Shown: positions 32,166 through 45,217 of the stretch, piece by piece
How the letters are laid out: the number at the start of each line of letters is the position of its first letter
Position numbering within the stretch: the first letter of the stretch is position 1
Assembly: GCA_026929865.2 (NCBI GenBank)
Contig: CM049400.1
Span: 20,602,501 to 20,666,500, forward strand
Direction: 5' to 3'
Source of the DNA: Hyperoplus lanceolatus
Lineage: Eukaryota > Chordata > Actinopteri > Uranoscopiformes > Ammodytidae
Length of the DNA stretch: 64,000 nucleotides
Program-made: the position numbers and the translations under genes
The notes under the pieces: generated by a model
The model's database searches: none
Told to the model about the DNA's origin: nothing
What the model saw: the letters and a program-made list of their open reading frames with translations, nothing else

Positions 32166-33563
32166 TAGGGGTGTAACGGTACACTAAAGTCACGGTTTGG
32201 TACGTACCTCGGTTTTGAAGTCACGGTACGGTACAGTACGGTACAGTTCATAGTTAAGGGAGAATGAACAGTTTTAACTAGCTGACAGTAGGCCTATGTA
32301 ACATACAAATAAAATGCATAGGCCTAACAAATCTAAAAAGAATACTGCTGCAATTCTCCAATAAATAAAAAAAATATTAAATACTAGTGAATGTGCAGCA
32401 TAAACTAAAATTGCAGTGGAAAAGAAAAGCCAGTGTTAATGCTCAGCAGGCTCTGTAAGCTGGTATGTAAAAAAGGGTATGTCTTCTTTAAGGTATTTTT
32501 GACTTTAAAAAAAAATATATTACTGCAGCTCTAAGTGCTCTTATAAATATAACAAGTATCAAATAAAAGTGCAACTGCAGCATTAATTAAATGACAGCTT
32601 ATGTATTTTCAGTATAAAAAAGAAAATACTGTCTGTGTTTGCACAGCTCGATTTTTCTTCACAGTAACGATAGTAAGACCTGGATGGTGCCTTTTCAAAT
32701 GCATATGCATGTTCGACGTTTTGCCTCCCTTTATATGTCCATGGTTGGCTCCTATAGGCGATCGCGGTGAAACAATAACCTGTGTGCCGACATTGTTCCA
32801 CACGTTTATCACTGTTTTCATAATTCTACTGGAATCCGAAGTTATCCCTCAAGCAGGATTTGAATGACAGGGGTACGCCTGCAAGCTCCGGTTTCCTGTT
32901 GTCTTTCGCCATGCAGTTCGCTCTCTGTTCGAAAGCACTGTATAACATCTTTATTTGCACTACTCATAGACTGTAGAAGAGGGGGGAACGCTGCTACAAC
33001 TGCTAATAGTGATGCAAACGGAACACTTGAGCGGAGAGGTGTGTATCCCCTGCTCTGACCGCAGCTGGGAGGGACTGCTGCGTGAGGACTCGGACGCCTG
33101 TCAGTGCTCTGGGAGGGGGCAGGAGCCTAGGGAGCCAGCAGCTGCTCGTTTAGAAGTAAAGAGCGATACATGCTTTAGCAACAGAGTCTCCAAAAGTCAC
33201 CAATAACACCAGAAAAAGTAGCTAGATTTGTCGCTAGTTGCTTTTTTGAAAAAAAAGTCGCCAGAGGGCTCTGTAAAGTTGCTAAGTTAACAACACTACA
33301 CCCTCATGCTGTGCTCACCATGGAGATAACAGACTCTCGCTGGCTGCTACTGCGCACGTGCGAGCGAGCCGGAGGCTAAATGGTCCTGGGGGAACTCCGA
33401 CTACAAGTTTTAAGTTCCACACCGCAAAACAAGCCTGTACATTCGCCATATATTAACGCTATGTAGGCTACGCCACGAACGGACCGCGGTCCACCTCTGT
33501 AACACCAAATACGTGCCTGTACCGTCACGGTACGGTACAAATACGTTTATCGTTACACCCCTA
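32166..33563 (-). mobile_element. hAT element, 1.4 kb, with BED zinc-finger remnant
   Basis: Ends TAGGGGTGTAACGGTAC / ...CGTTACACCCCTA are flanked by a perfect 8-bp duplication ATGGAAAC (32158-32165 and 33564-33571). On the minus strand at about 32660-32760 a short frame contains GGKTSNMHMHLKRHHPG, the second half of a BED zinc finger. No catalytic domain remains. A truncated reverse copy of the 600-bp hAT MITE family (17759-18358) is nested at about 32965-33297. Confidence 0.85.
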
Positions 33564-33571
33564 ATGGAAAC

Positions 33572-35260
33572 GTTGAAGCATTAGGCTTTTTATCAAGTCA
33601 TCTGTGTCTTTTCAGATAATTTCAGATCAAAAGATAAGACATATCGTGAGGAAGCTTTGCAACACATCTAAGTTGTTACATTGACTTCATGGGCACTGGT
33701 AGTAACTTAACTTTATGAAAATAGTTGCATGTTGTTGTACAGCTGATACATCATGGGCATTGGCCACTGACAATGTGTCCCTTGTATGATTAGGATATTA
33801 ACATATTTCTGTTTGCTGTTCTTAATGTCTCTCTGCCTCTACAACACTGTCTAAGGCCAAGCCTTAGTATCAAACTACAGAAGTGCCAATAAACCCTGGA
33901 AACAAGGCTATTAGGTCTCATCACAGACATCATAAACAAAAACACATAAATAACATCCAACATTAACAAAATCAACAAGGCTAGTAGTGGGGTGACAATC
34001 TTGGAATAAAGCTAGGTCTTCCTGTTCTGCAGATAGCCTGTGAATTAAAAGTCACTCCTCAAATGAGGTCCATGGGCTGTTGACAACTGTATGTGGTAAG
34101 GGTGAATGCTCACTTCCCCCAAATTAAGAGTTTAACTTTTTCACAATATATCTCAAGGTGCTGCATGTGTGTTGGCATGTTGCTGCATGGTCCAAATAGC
34201 CTATAGGCTGAAATCTGAACCTGCAAGTCAAATGTAAAGGTTTGTCACAAACCAAGTACAGTGGATTGTAGTGGTTAATCAAGGCCAGAGGGTAAAACTT
34301 GCTATAGCTTATCACAGCGCAAATCCTTTCACCCTAGCAGTCTGACAGTTTGGCACTGTTGAGCACTTGAGCCAGAACCACATTGTGGCTGTGCCTCCAT
34401 GTGCTTTTTTGCTCAAACGTTTCTTCAACATAAAACCATATTGTCCCGTGGCAATGGTCTAATTAAAACATATGAGGAAGCCATTTTTATTTTTACACCA
34501 CATAGTTATTGTCAGAGTGAAACGGGCCCAGAGGCTGTGGAAACCTGTTATACTTGTGGCCCTTTAGCTCATCCAGGTGTGGTTTGATGTAGAGGAAACA
34601 GGAAGGCCATGTACGTTCCTCTTTCGCAGGAATGTCTAATCTTTCACCAACTCTTCAGCTTCAGGTCTCCTCATAACCCTTCTGCATCTCGCTACCCTCG
34701 AAAGCACACACACATTATCTCCTGTCCAACATACAGACTATTAATGCAATATCTCTCCAGTCTTGCTGCTATTTCATAGGGATAAGATAAATCACATCCC
34801 CAAATGCAAAGGAAGCATTTTTTCATGTTCTTGCTCAGCTAGTGCATAGAAAACTTGCTTCCCTCTGAATGTGTAGCTCAGAATTACAAAGAGCTGATTT
34901 TCAGGCTCTCCGCGGCTCCTAAAACCTTCAGTAAAGTTGAAGTGGCAGCTCCAGCTCCTATCATGGTGCTTGACATAATAGACATCTGCTTAGTGGATGT
35001 GCTGGGTTCTTCCAGCCAGGTGGAAGCTGCACAGCATTGGGATTTCCCACAACCAAAACCCTAATTCTGGCTTCAGGGGGAATTTTTAATTTCTTGATCA
35101 TTATTTTGGAATCTGTGCACTTGATCTTATAAAATACACGCAAAACATTAGAAAAAAATTATATGCTAGTGTAGTGACACATAATTTAATGTACTCGTGC
35201 TAATATATCTCGTGTAACTTTTACCAATCCAGAGAGGGAGAATAAGTTTGTACAAATCTA
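33572..35260. other. Long stretch without recognised genes
   Basis: No coding region, RNA gene or repeat end seen. Possibly host intron or intergenic DNA. Confidence 0.45.
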
Positions 35261-36300
35261 CAGGGCCCTCTTCAACCCTGAACCAACCACCATGTGTTTT
35301 ACAAAGGTTTTCGCCTGCGGCCGCGGCGCTCTCCGGGACAACAAAGTGAGTTGTAAACTGTTCCGTTGGAACGACAAGAAGAAGAACTAGGACACAGGCG
35401 GTTTACCTAGAAACCAGCCTTTTTGGACACGGACCGTAAGCCGATCGATTTGTCCCCGACCGCCATCCTCCGCACAGAATCAGCTGTGCCCTTTGCCTCT
35501 TTCCTGCGATCTGAAGACCGCAGAGATTGACTCACCAGCTCCCCGACCGCCAAGGGTTCGGAGCCTGGATTTGGATCGCCGTCTTGCTATCCTCTCGCCA
35601 ACCCAGGAAAGGATTGGCCTGCCCGCCTCAAATGACGACAAGCAGAGAACACTAGGTGTTCCCCCAAGTGAGATTTTGGCTTTATATTACCTGGGCAGAT
35701 GTTTTAGTTATTATTACTTTTTAAAGTGTTGAACAATACTGTTTATTTTCGAGGTTGTGTTTGCTATTTTGAACAAGCGTTGTGATTATCCCCGTTTGTC
35801 CTCCCCCACGGAGAACCAGAATGGGGAAAGCTTGTTTGATCATTTCACTCAGCGCGAGTGAAGGCAGTGTCTTAATTCTGCTGTGTGTTTTAAAACCTCA
35901 CATTTTTCTTTCCCCCCCCCGCGCTCAAGCGTGGCCTTTCCTCCTCTTCCTCTCCTGCACGCACACACACGTTAGATACCCCTAATTGTAGTCTTGATCA
36001 GATAGAATTGGTGTAAAGATCGGCGGTAAAATCAATTTAAAAGGCAGAGTGATTTCGAAATCCCCCGCCTCCAAAACCCCCTTCTTCATGTCCTTTGTTC
36101 TGAAGTAGACGCCATTTTGAGTACCCGTGGTAGTTACTTCCCCTATCAGTTGGAGGTAGAATAGCCTAGCCTAGCCTACCCCCGCCACCATTTTGGGCCT
36201 TTCGTCCCTCCCTGTACCTTTGATAAGGGTTAATCTACACGCCCACTAGTCTCACTGACCGACTCCCTAGCTCCCCCGCGCGGTCTGACTCACGCCTCAA
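35261..36300. other. CpG-rich, leader-like segment
   Basis: GC content and CpG density rise at 35310-35660 (CGGCCGCGGCGC near 35318), with GTGAGT-type donors at 35345 and a C-rich tract near 35915. The frame 35493-35732 has no recognised domain. It could be a promoter with a first exon, or the 5' leader of an unidentified retroelement; I cannot decide. Confidence 0.3.
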
Positions 36301-36311
36301 GGCATAAGTTT

Positions 36312-36313
<2 letters not shown>

Positions 36314-36394
<81 letters not shown>
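36314..36394. repeat. (CA)40 microsatellite
   Basis: About 80 bp of uninterrupted CA. Confidence 0.98.
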
Positions 36395-36395
<1 letters not shown>

Positions 36396-37903
36396 GCTGT
36401 ACAGACAACAATGTTCTAGACGTTTTCTTTGATTAAGTTTGCTAAGTGTATTTGCTTTATGCGTGTATAAAACGATATCCCTGTTTCCTGTCATGGATAT
36501 TCTCTGTTACTGTGCCTACATCCCTTTTTGGACTCTTTCTTTTCAGCCTCAAAGCTGATTTGGCAGAAATGTCTCAGTGTTTGCACAGGTCAAGAATAGT
36601 GCACGCTATTTAAGACCAGCACAGGACTTTCATTTGGCAGTATGTTTTCCGGTGTTGCACATACTATAGTAGATCACACCCTTTTGAACAACCGATTTAA
36701 GTTGGGTATTCATTTTCTTTTCATTGAGATTCTTCTTCATGCTTTCTTCTTTCTTTTGCAGCCAAAGGTTTTGGTGATTTACATGCCCTGACAGTTAAAG
36801 CTAGTGTCTGTCAGGACACGTGATAGCTCCTTATAAAACGTAACCTATTTTACCCGATATGTCATTCCTCATATCATTGGATTTTAATCAGCCGGAGGTA
36901 TGTTTCTTCCTTGGTTTTGCTTTGATTGGCACAAATGAGGGGAAATGAGGACAATACATGGGCAAGTAGAGGCATACAGAGTCCAAACCATACTTTTCCT
37001 ATGTTAGTCATTCCCTACTCTCTTTTTCACTACGTAATTTAACTTAACTGCCACATGACAAGAAGAAGTTCTAAGTAATTTGCCGTTATAATTTCAGATG
37101 TGTTACACAATGGTGGCACCTTATATGAATGTTGTTTTTTTTCAACAGACACATACATCTAAATCTTGACTTATGACTCTCCACCCGTTTTAGGCAAACT
37201 GGCAAAGGATCACATAGGAAGTCAAAGATGGCTTTTTTAAGTCAAACACTTTTACAGACTTATTACAATGTGGTTAAATATGTGGTGACTCCTACTGTAG
37301 CTTTAATTAAAGTTATAGGTGAGAGGACCAGCCTACATGTTGAGACAGAGGCGATAAAGTCAACGTGTCCTGGAGGCAACTATGACTCACTGATATTATT
37401 TTGGCTCTGGCATTGAGATTCTTATTTTTTTCTGGAGGGGGGTGTGAGTCTCCTCCTGTTTCACAGCTTTTCAGGAGAGCCAGGCTTGCCACCAACAGCC
37501 ATCAGTAAAACATCAACGGCCTCCATCACCACTCCACCGGTCAACAAACAGCTGACTTAACACCAGGCAGCATGGGCTCTCAGTTGTAGGACTTATATCA
37601 GCCAGACCTTGGAGCTTCATAGTTCATACCCATTTGTCTTACTGCTAATTAACCTCATTGCATAGTAAGCACAATCCTAAAGCAAAGGCATCTATTTAAC
37701 CAATATTATTTTTCTTTTGAGGGGTTTATCCAATTAACCTGCCTCTATTGCAACAGCCGAGATGGAGAAATTACAGTATCATTTTACATATAACCATCGA
37801 CAACAGCGTCATTTAGCCAAGGGAATAGGTCCACTGTCTCAGATGGCTGAGGATATCTGTAAGCATTTTTCCTGTAATTAGACATCTTCAATTAATCTGA
37901 ACC
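36395..37903. other. Long stretch without recognised genes
   Basis: Nothing recognised on either strand before the L1 target duplication at 37904. Confidence 0.45.
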
Positions 37904-38215
37904 CACAGCGTTGACATTTCTTTTTTTTTTTTTTCAAAGGTTTTTTTATTCAACAAAAGATTTGTGAAGCAATTACAGTAAAATGATTAAATTTTTTGCC
38001 CTTTTTTCTTCCCCCGAACACACCCCGCCCATATCCCACCCCCCACCCCCAACCACAAACAATCCTGCATCTAAAAATCAGCACAAAAAACAATACACAA
38101 TGTTAAAAATGACATAAACGAAATACACGCTAGAAGAAACAAAAGTAAACAATGAATGTGAAAAGAAAAATTAAAAATTAAATCAAATAAAAGAGGGGAG
38201 GAGGTAGCTACTCTT

Positions 38216-41200
38216 CTATTGTTGTTGTTGGTTTTTAAAATAATTTAGGAAGGGGCGCCAAATTCTATCAAATTTATTCTCGAATCCCTGGGTAGTATAA
38301 CGTATTTTCTCTAAATTCATACATGACATAATGTCTCTAATCCAATGTGAGTGGGAAGGAGGAGCAGGATCTTTCCACTTGAGTAAGATAACCCTACGAG
38401 CAAGTAATGAGGTGAAGGCCAGTACCTTTAGCTTCACTTTAGGCAAGCCTGAATTGGGGGCGATGCCAAAAATTGCAGTGAAAGGGTTCGGCTCAATTTG
38501 ATGCTGAAGTACTTCAGAAATTGTTTTAAAAACTGATGTCCAGAACCCAGTCAAAGTGGGACACAACCAGTACATGTGAAAGAGTGATGCCGGTGCGCTC
38601 TTACAGCTATCACAGGTCGGGTCTACATCGGGGAACATACGAGCTAATTTAGTTTTAGATATGTGGATACGATGTACTATCTTAAATTGCACAAGAGCAT
38701 GTCGGGCGCACATGGAGGTAGAGTGTATTCGATCCAGGACTGAATCCCACATGTGATCTGTGAAGGCAGAACCTAGGTCCTGCTCCCACAGGGTTTTTAT
38801 AGCTGCTAATGAGGGGCTATGCAACTTTGAAATAAGGTTGAAAAACACAGAAATTGAGCCTTTTAATGTGGGGTTTACAGAAAGAAACAAATCGACATGA
38901 TTGGCTGGCGGTTTATAAGGGAATTGGGGAATTAACTTCTGTGTAAAATGCCTGATTTGCAGAAATCGGAAAAAAATTTGTCTTTTCGATACCAAAATGT
39001 TTTGTCAATTGGGAAAAACTAGCAAATAGATCATTAATAAATAAATCACCAATGCATTTTAAGCCTTTTTTATGCCAGATCTTGAATGCACCATCCACCG
39101 TCGAGGGAGTAAACAAATGATTAGCTGCAATTGGGCTGAAAAGTGAAAAATTCTGCATTCCAAAATTCTTCCTAAATTGGGTCCAAATTCGAAGGGAGTG
39201 CTTAATCACGGGATTACTGTTGGGAATAGCCGAAGAGAGTGGAAGTGCGGCGCTTAAGAGGGCAGATAGAGACAATGGGCTAACAGCGCTGGACTCCATT
39301 GTTACCCATACTGGGGCTGAGTCGTCAAGGTGAAAATGCACCCAATACACTAAAGAACGGATATTAGCAGCCCAGTAATAGTATTGGAAATTAGGGAGGG
39401 CCATTCCGCCTGTTTGTTTTGGTCTTTGAAGAAATGCTTTCCTTAACCGAGGGTGTTTACCATTCCAAATATAATTTATCATTAATGAGTCAAGGGCCTG
39501 AAAAAATGATTTGGGGAGAAAGATGGGGAGACATTGGAATAGATATAGGAACTTTGGGAGTAATGTCATTTTAATTGAATTTATTCTACCTATGAGAGAG
39601 AAAGCCAGAGGAGACCACTTCGATAATATTTGCTTCGCCTGATCCAATAATTTGAGGAAGTTCGATTTAAATAGGTTTTTAAAATTTCTGGTAAAACATA
39701 CCCCAAGGTAACTCAGCTGATCTGTCACCACTTTGAGTGGGAGAGCTGTATAATCAAGTTTAAGAGCTTCTTTATTAATCGGAAAGAGTTCGCTCTTACT
39801 CAGGTTAAGTTTATAGCCAGAAAACTGACTAAAGACCTCCAACACAGAAAGTGCCTCCGGTAAAGAGGTGGCTGGCTTGGCGACAAACAAAAGTAAGTCA
39901 TCGGCGTATAATGATACCTTATGTTCAATTCCTCCTCTCCATATCCCCTGAATCTGTTTGTTACCGCGAATGGCAATCGCAAGTGGTTCGATTGCAATAG
40001 CAAAAAGGAGTGGGCTCAAAGGACAACCCTGCCGGGTCCCACGATGCAGATCAAAACTACTTGAGTAACGGCTGTTTGTTAATACTGAGGCAGAAGGGCA
40101 TGCATATAACAATTTAACCCAAGAAGTGAAAACGGGACCCAGACCGAATTTCTCAAGGGTGAAAAACAAATAATTCCATTCTACTCTATCAAATGCTTTT
40201 TCAGCATCCATAGAAGCAAGGCATTCTGATTCAATATTTCTGGGGGAATATAAAATGTTCATTAGCCGGCGGATGTTATAAAATGATTGGCGTCCCTTTA
40301 TAAACCCAGTTTGGTCGGGGGATATAATAGAGGGGAGAACATCCTCCAATCTGTGGGCGAGAATTTTAGCAAGTATCTTCACATCCGTATTTAATAGTGA
40401 AATTGGTCGGTATGATGCACAATCTAGAGGATCTTTATCCTTTTTTAACAACAGGGAAATACAGGCCTGGTAGAACGAAGGCGGGAGTTTACCTGAGTCA
40501 AATGAGTCTGAGAATACTGAACATAAAAAAGGCGATAATTCGGCTGAAAATTTCTTAAAAAAGTCAGATGGAAGTCCGTCTGGACCAGGAGATTTGCCTG
40601 ATTGCATAGATGTTATTGCTGCAATAATTTCCCTCTGAGTAATAGGTGCCTCAAGGCTATGTCTCAGATCTTGAGAAAGGGAAGGCATGTTTAGGTTACT
40701 GAAAAAGGTTTCCATCACCGCTGCGTCTACTGTACAATCAGAACTATACAAATTTGAATAGAATGTTTTGAACTTTTCGTTTATCAATTTCTGATCTGAT
40801 GTTGTACACCCACTGTCTGTCCGTATTCCAGGGATGAGTTGCTTTGCTCTAAATCCGCGCAGTTGATTGGCCAGGAGTTTGCCAATTTTGTCACCATGCT
40901 CGTAAAAAGTACTTCTGCTCCTAAGCAACTGGTCAGCAACCTGACGAGAGGAAAGAAGGTTGAATTCTGTCTGAAGTTTTAAACGTTCTTTGTAAAGTTC
41001 AGATGAAGGTGAGGTAGCATATAGTCTGTCTATGTTCAGAATCTGATCAGCTATTTCAGTTTGTTTCTGTTTTGTACACTTATTTTTGTATGCTGCAAAT
41101 GATATAATTTCACCTCTCAAATAGGCTTTCAGGGCTTCCCAAATTGTTGCATTAGACACATCTGGTGTTCTATTTATACTCAAAAAAGTTTTAATATGTG

Positions 41201-41998
41201 TAGAGATGTGTGAAAGAAAACTCGCATCTGTGAGCAACAATGGATCCAGTCTCCACTGCCTTCTAGTATACTCAACGTCAGAGAAAGCCAGTTGAAGGAG
41301 CAGAGGAGCGTGATCTGAGATCACAATACTTTCATAACTACATGACTTTAGGTCTGACATCAATGAATTATCAACAAAAAAATAATCAATTCGGGTGTAA
41401 GTGTGGTGGACATGTGAAAAGAATGAATATTCTCTTCCTGTGGGGTATAAAAACCTGTATGGATCAGAAAGGCTATAATCAGCAAGAAATGATTTGATAT
41501 AACCTGCAGATCTGTTAAGAGTGGCAGGTTTGGGGGACGAGCGATCTAAGACTGGATCTAGATAACAATTAAAATCCCCACCAAGAATAAGAGAATGGGA
41601 ATTGAGATCGGGAGTTGAGAAAAAAATCTCTTAAAGAATTCTACATCATCGACGTTAGGCGCGTAGACGTTGGCCAAGATGACTGACTTATTGTGAAGTT
41701 TGCCTGAAACAATAATAAAACGTCCATTTTTGTCTGATATAATGTTTGAGGACTCAAAAGGAATATTACTATCAATAAGGATAGCTGTGCCCCTGGCCTT
41801 AGCCCTGAAATTAGAATGAAAAAATTGTCCACGCCAGCATTTACTTAGTCGCCCATGGTCAGAGTCGTGTAAGTGGGTTTCTTGAAGGAAAACTATTCCA
41901 GCCCTGAGCCGTTTTAGGTGGGTTAAGACCTTACCCCTTTTCACTTGGTGATTAAGCCCCTTGACATTCCAACTAATTAAATTAAGATTGCCCTTCAT
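38216..41998 (-). pseudogene. L1 ORF2 (endonuclease / reverse transcriptase), two frameshifts
   Basis: This enzyme nicks target DNA and copies L1 RNA into it. From 41998 the apurinic endonuclease domain starts NLISWNVKGLNHQ and has FLQETHL; after a frameshift near 41612 (one C missing compared with the second L1) it continues GGDFNCYLDP and SDHAPLLL. The RT domain has SPGPDGLPSDFFKKF, LAHRLEDVLP, DQTGFIKGRQS, MDAEKAFDRVEW, GTRQGCPLSPLLFAIAIEPL and the catalytic YADD at about 39897-39908. A second shift in an A run near 38970 moves into the C-terminal frame (38995-38216), with a Cys motif CDSCKS...WLCP. About 1,260 codons in total, the usual L1 size. Confidence 0.93.
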
Positions 41999-42000
41999 CT

Positions 42001-42695
42001 AGCTCAGTTATAGTGAGAGTAAAAAGAGTTGCTCCGATAACAAAAAGAGTAGCAAAATACAGAGGAAAAAAAAACACAAAAAAAAGGAAAACACAGATAA
42101 CTGAAAACACAGCAGGTGATAACCCATCAGCTAAACCCCCAGTTGACACCACCCCATCCCACCCAAAACCCACCCCATATATTGCTCTCAACAGCAAACC
42201 CCGAAAGACCCTTACTAGTCTCACAACAAACATTCCAAGCCTTAACTTTCTAGCCTATGCTAGCTTCCCACATAAGTCTTGTACAATTCACCCCATAACT
42301 GCTAGTAACACTATGAACAATCTAGCAAACTGTCAAAATGACAACACACTAAACAAGCATACCGTGCTCAACCAACAAATTCGAAATACAAAAAAAAGAA
42401 CAAGGCGTGAGTTAGACCATCTGTCCAAATGGCAAAAAAATAAATAAAAAATAAAGAACAGACACGCTTATCTAGCCGTTTTGAAATAGAGATACAAAAT
42501 AAACAATAAAAAAAGCGAGTGAGCTAGACAATACGTCAAAATGACAAGCAACAAAAATGTCACGTTCACCCAGCTACTTTACTCATTAAAAATAAAAATA
42601 CAATTGCGTATAGTACCATCAGTCTGAGAGTTTGGCTGGGGATATGAAAAGAGCATTTGTCCACATTGTATACTCACAGCAGGCAATCGTATTTA
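42001..42695 (-). other. L1 ORF1-ORF2 spacer
   Basis: About 700 bp, AT-rich, with no L1 frame; the same spacer is present in the second L1 (61777-62477). Confidence 0.7.
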
Positions 42696-43529
42696 CTACG
42701 GACTCACACCCAGTGTAGATAAGTAGTTAGACGCTTCAGAGACAGACCGCAGCCACTTTCTCTCGCCGCTCTGGAGAGTAATGCGAAGCCTCGCAGGGAA
42801 GAGGAGAGAGGGGCGGAGACCGCGCTGATAAAGCTCAGCCATGACCCGTTTGTATTCAGCCCGCTGCTTCACGACCTCCGCGCTGTAGTCCTCGTAGAAC
42901 CGGAGCTTGTGGCCGTGGTACTCCAGCTCGCCCTGTTTACGTGCCTCCGTCATGATCAGGTCTTTAGTCTGGTATCGGTGAAAGCGGATAACGACGGATC
43001 TCGGCCTCTCATGCGGGCCCGGTTTGGGTGCCAGAGTGCGGTGAGCCCTGTCCAGCTCCGGGGGAGAAGGGAGTACTTGACCACCAAACACCTCAACGAG
43101 GAGCTCAGAGAAAAAGGCAGTGGGGCGCGCACCCTCCAGTGATTCTGGTAAACCCACGATACGAACGTTCTGTCTCCTGCTCCTCCCTTCCAAATCCGAC
43201 AGTTTAGCTTTCAACAGCGTATTAACTTCCTGCAGTGAGGAGCACGTAGCCTCAAGTTGCTCCAGGCGTCCGCAAACAGTTTCTGCATTATCCTCGAGAT
43301 CGGTTATACGTTTCCCCTGGCTTGAGACCACGGCCTGGATGCTGTCCAGTTTAGCGTCCATGCTGGCGAAAGCTGATTTAAACTCGGCAGCTATCGCTGC
43401 TCTGTGCTGTTCAAGCAGACCCGGAATGGAAGCCACTGAGCTAGCACCAACGTCCATGCTAACCACGCTGTCCGAGGACATATCTGACTCTGCCGAATCT
43501 CTTTTTGCGTTTTTCTTGCTTCTAGGCAT
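42696..43529 (-). CDS. L1 ORF1 protein, 277 aa, intact
   Basis: ORF1p is the RNA-binding, trimer-forming chaperone that packages L1 RNA. The open frame starts MPRSKKNAKRDSAESD and has a helical coiled-coil stretch at residues ~45-120 (AAEFKSAFASMDAKLDSIQ, TDLEDNAETVCGRLEQLEAT). An RRM-like domain lies at ~125-215 (NVRIVGLPESLEG, RPRSVVIRFHRYQTKDLI) and a C-terminal domain follows (LRFYEDYSAEV, LRITLQSGERKWL). No stop or shift interrupts it. The start is the first ATG, 141 bp from the element's 5' end. Confidence 0.93.
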   Translation of the reverse strand: MPRSKKNAKRDSAESDMSSDSVVSMDVGASSVASIPGLLEQHRAAIAAEFKSAFASMDAKLDSIQAVVSSQGKRITDLEDNAETVCGRLEQLEATCSSLQEVNTLLKAKLSDLEGRSRRQNVRIVGLPESLEGARPTAFFSELLVEVFGGQVLPSPPELDRAHRTLAPKPGPHERPRSVVIRFHRYQTKDLIMTEARKQGELEYHGHKLRFYEDYSAEVVKQRAEYKRVMAELYQRGLRPSLLFPARLRITLQSGERKWLRSVSEASNYLSTLGVSP

Positions 43530-43687
43530 TTCTCCAAAACAGTATCAGTGTTACCGGCAACACAAGCACAAAAAAAATCGACGAGAATAGGGTTTAATCA
43601 GTTAGGTCTGAAATATTTTGTGGGAGCTATAGAGCGATCGTGCCTACCCCATGCTCTGTAACCCGGAAGTCACAGCGTTGACATTTC

Positions 43688-44729
43688 CACAGCTCATTAA
43701 TGAACAACAGCACACAAAGATGGAGTGGACTACAAGGCTGCACAGGGATATGAACACGCATGATAGTAGTAACAAAACGGAAAGCATTTCCAAACCTTTT
43801 GGAGCATCTAATGGGAAATGGCTCCTCTTTTGCCTACTAAGGAGATAGCATACATCTTAATGAGTTTCAAATTAATCTGTTCTTTCAGCTACCACTGAAT
43901 TCCACTCTTCACCAGTTTTTAAGGAGACTATAAATATTTCAGCATGGAAATTATCTCTTTCTACCACCCTAGAATTGCAAATGAATTTCCATTCACCGTC
44001 TGAGGATTAAATTACGTCGTTGGACGGATTGTTGTAACATTTTAATTTTATCAAGCAAATGACCCATGATATTGGTTTAAAACCTAAATATGAATATCAA
44101 TTTAAATTGCAAATGATATCTACATTGCTGCACAGACATTGGCAGGAATGTCTCCAAACTTTTCCATACAAAAAATTGTCCCATTTGCTTGAAATAAGTA
44201 TAATAACAATTGTGGAATTTGAGAATTTAAATGTGAAATGGAGCGAGTTGTGGGATAGGTTGGAGCCTAGCCTGGCTGGGGAACTTTACAGTCAATGTCT
44301 GTGGTCAAAGGTAATAAAGACACAGAGCTAGACGATGAAAAACCTGCGTGCCCGCCAACAATGCTGACTATTTACTAGGAGGTGGTTAGGAATTCATTTC
44401 TAGATTGCGTCTTAATAAATTTAATTCTCAGATGTTTTCCAAAAGCAAAATGCAGTCTTGTATTATGATAAAGGTTGAAGGGTTTGACTGTGGGCAACAG
44501 CAAAAACTACATGAATTAGATTTCCCCGAGCAGCCTAAAGAATCTGCCTGATTCCTGTTTCTCAGTATCGCAGAGCATGAAAGCTGGGAAGTTATTTTTG
44601 GCCGACGAGAATTTGCTTGCACCTGCAAAAACTTTTTTTTGCAACAGCTATTTGTGGCAAGATTGGACAAAGGGAAGGGCAGAACGGACCCCCTGCAGCT
44701 GTGCATACAGGACAACACTGCAGAACTCT
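43688..44729. other. Unassigned DNA between L1 and the long-TIR element
   Basis: No gene or repeat end recognised. The frame at 44059-44331 has no known domain. Confidence 0.4.
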
Positions 44730-45133
44730 ATGGGGTCAGACGGGTATCAATATTAATGAATGCACAGAGAAGGATTCACACTTGTATTTTTGATTTTTTA
44801 AATGACTCTCTTCTCACAAATACATTTCAATGCACACACAAATGGATACCGTCATATATAAATGTAAAATAAATCCATCTATAATAAAAAGTTTCACAAA
44901 CACATTTCCGATCCACACACAAATGTGTCTTGTTTTAAATAAATGTAATATAAATCCATAAATATATTAGTTTAAAAAAATATTTAGAATTTTCATAAAA
45001 AATGTGTTTGGATGTTGTTACATTTATATAAAAACTGTTACATTTGAATTTACAAAATGCTTTTAATTTGTGAACTTCCTTGCATTCATGTGTGAATTGG
45101 TCTGTATTTGTGTGTGGATTTATGAGACTCCCC

Positions 45134-45217
45134 TGACGTCGCTGGTTTCACAAATGCGTTTTTTTCAACCAGGAACTAGCTATAGCCAATCGGATGTCTT
45201 CCTTGTTTTCAGCCAAT
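45134..45217 (+). promoter_or_regulatory. Promoter-like region in left arm of copy 1
   Basis: A TGACGTCG (CRE-like) word at 45134-45141 and two CCAAT boxes in the same orientation (45186-45190, 45213-45217) precede a 5' exon with a good donor (CAT/GTAAGT at 45528). The same set is mirrored in the right arm (about 48220-48330) and in both arms of copy 2. Confidence 0.5.

Larger units (their letters stand above)
37921..43670 (-). mobile_element. Near-full-length L1 retrotransposon
   Basis: A minus-strand non-LTR element flanked by a perfect 17-bp target duplication CACAGCGTTGACATTTC (37904-37920 and 43671-43687). The 3' end is a poly(A) tail (T run at 37921-37935) with an AATAAA just inside it. 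The 5' end reads ACTTCCGGGTTACAGAGC. ORF1 is intact and ORF2 is interrupted by two homopolymer frameshifts. A perfect target duplication and a readable 5' end point to recent insertion. Confidence 0.95.

Noticed and set aside
43120-43590. Plus-strand open frame opposite L1 ORF1
   Set aside because: Antisense shadow of the intact ORF1; it is GC-rich and has no domain.
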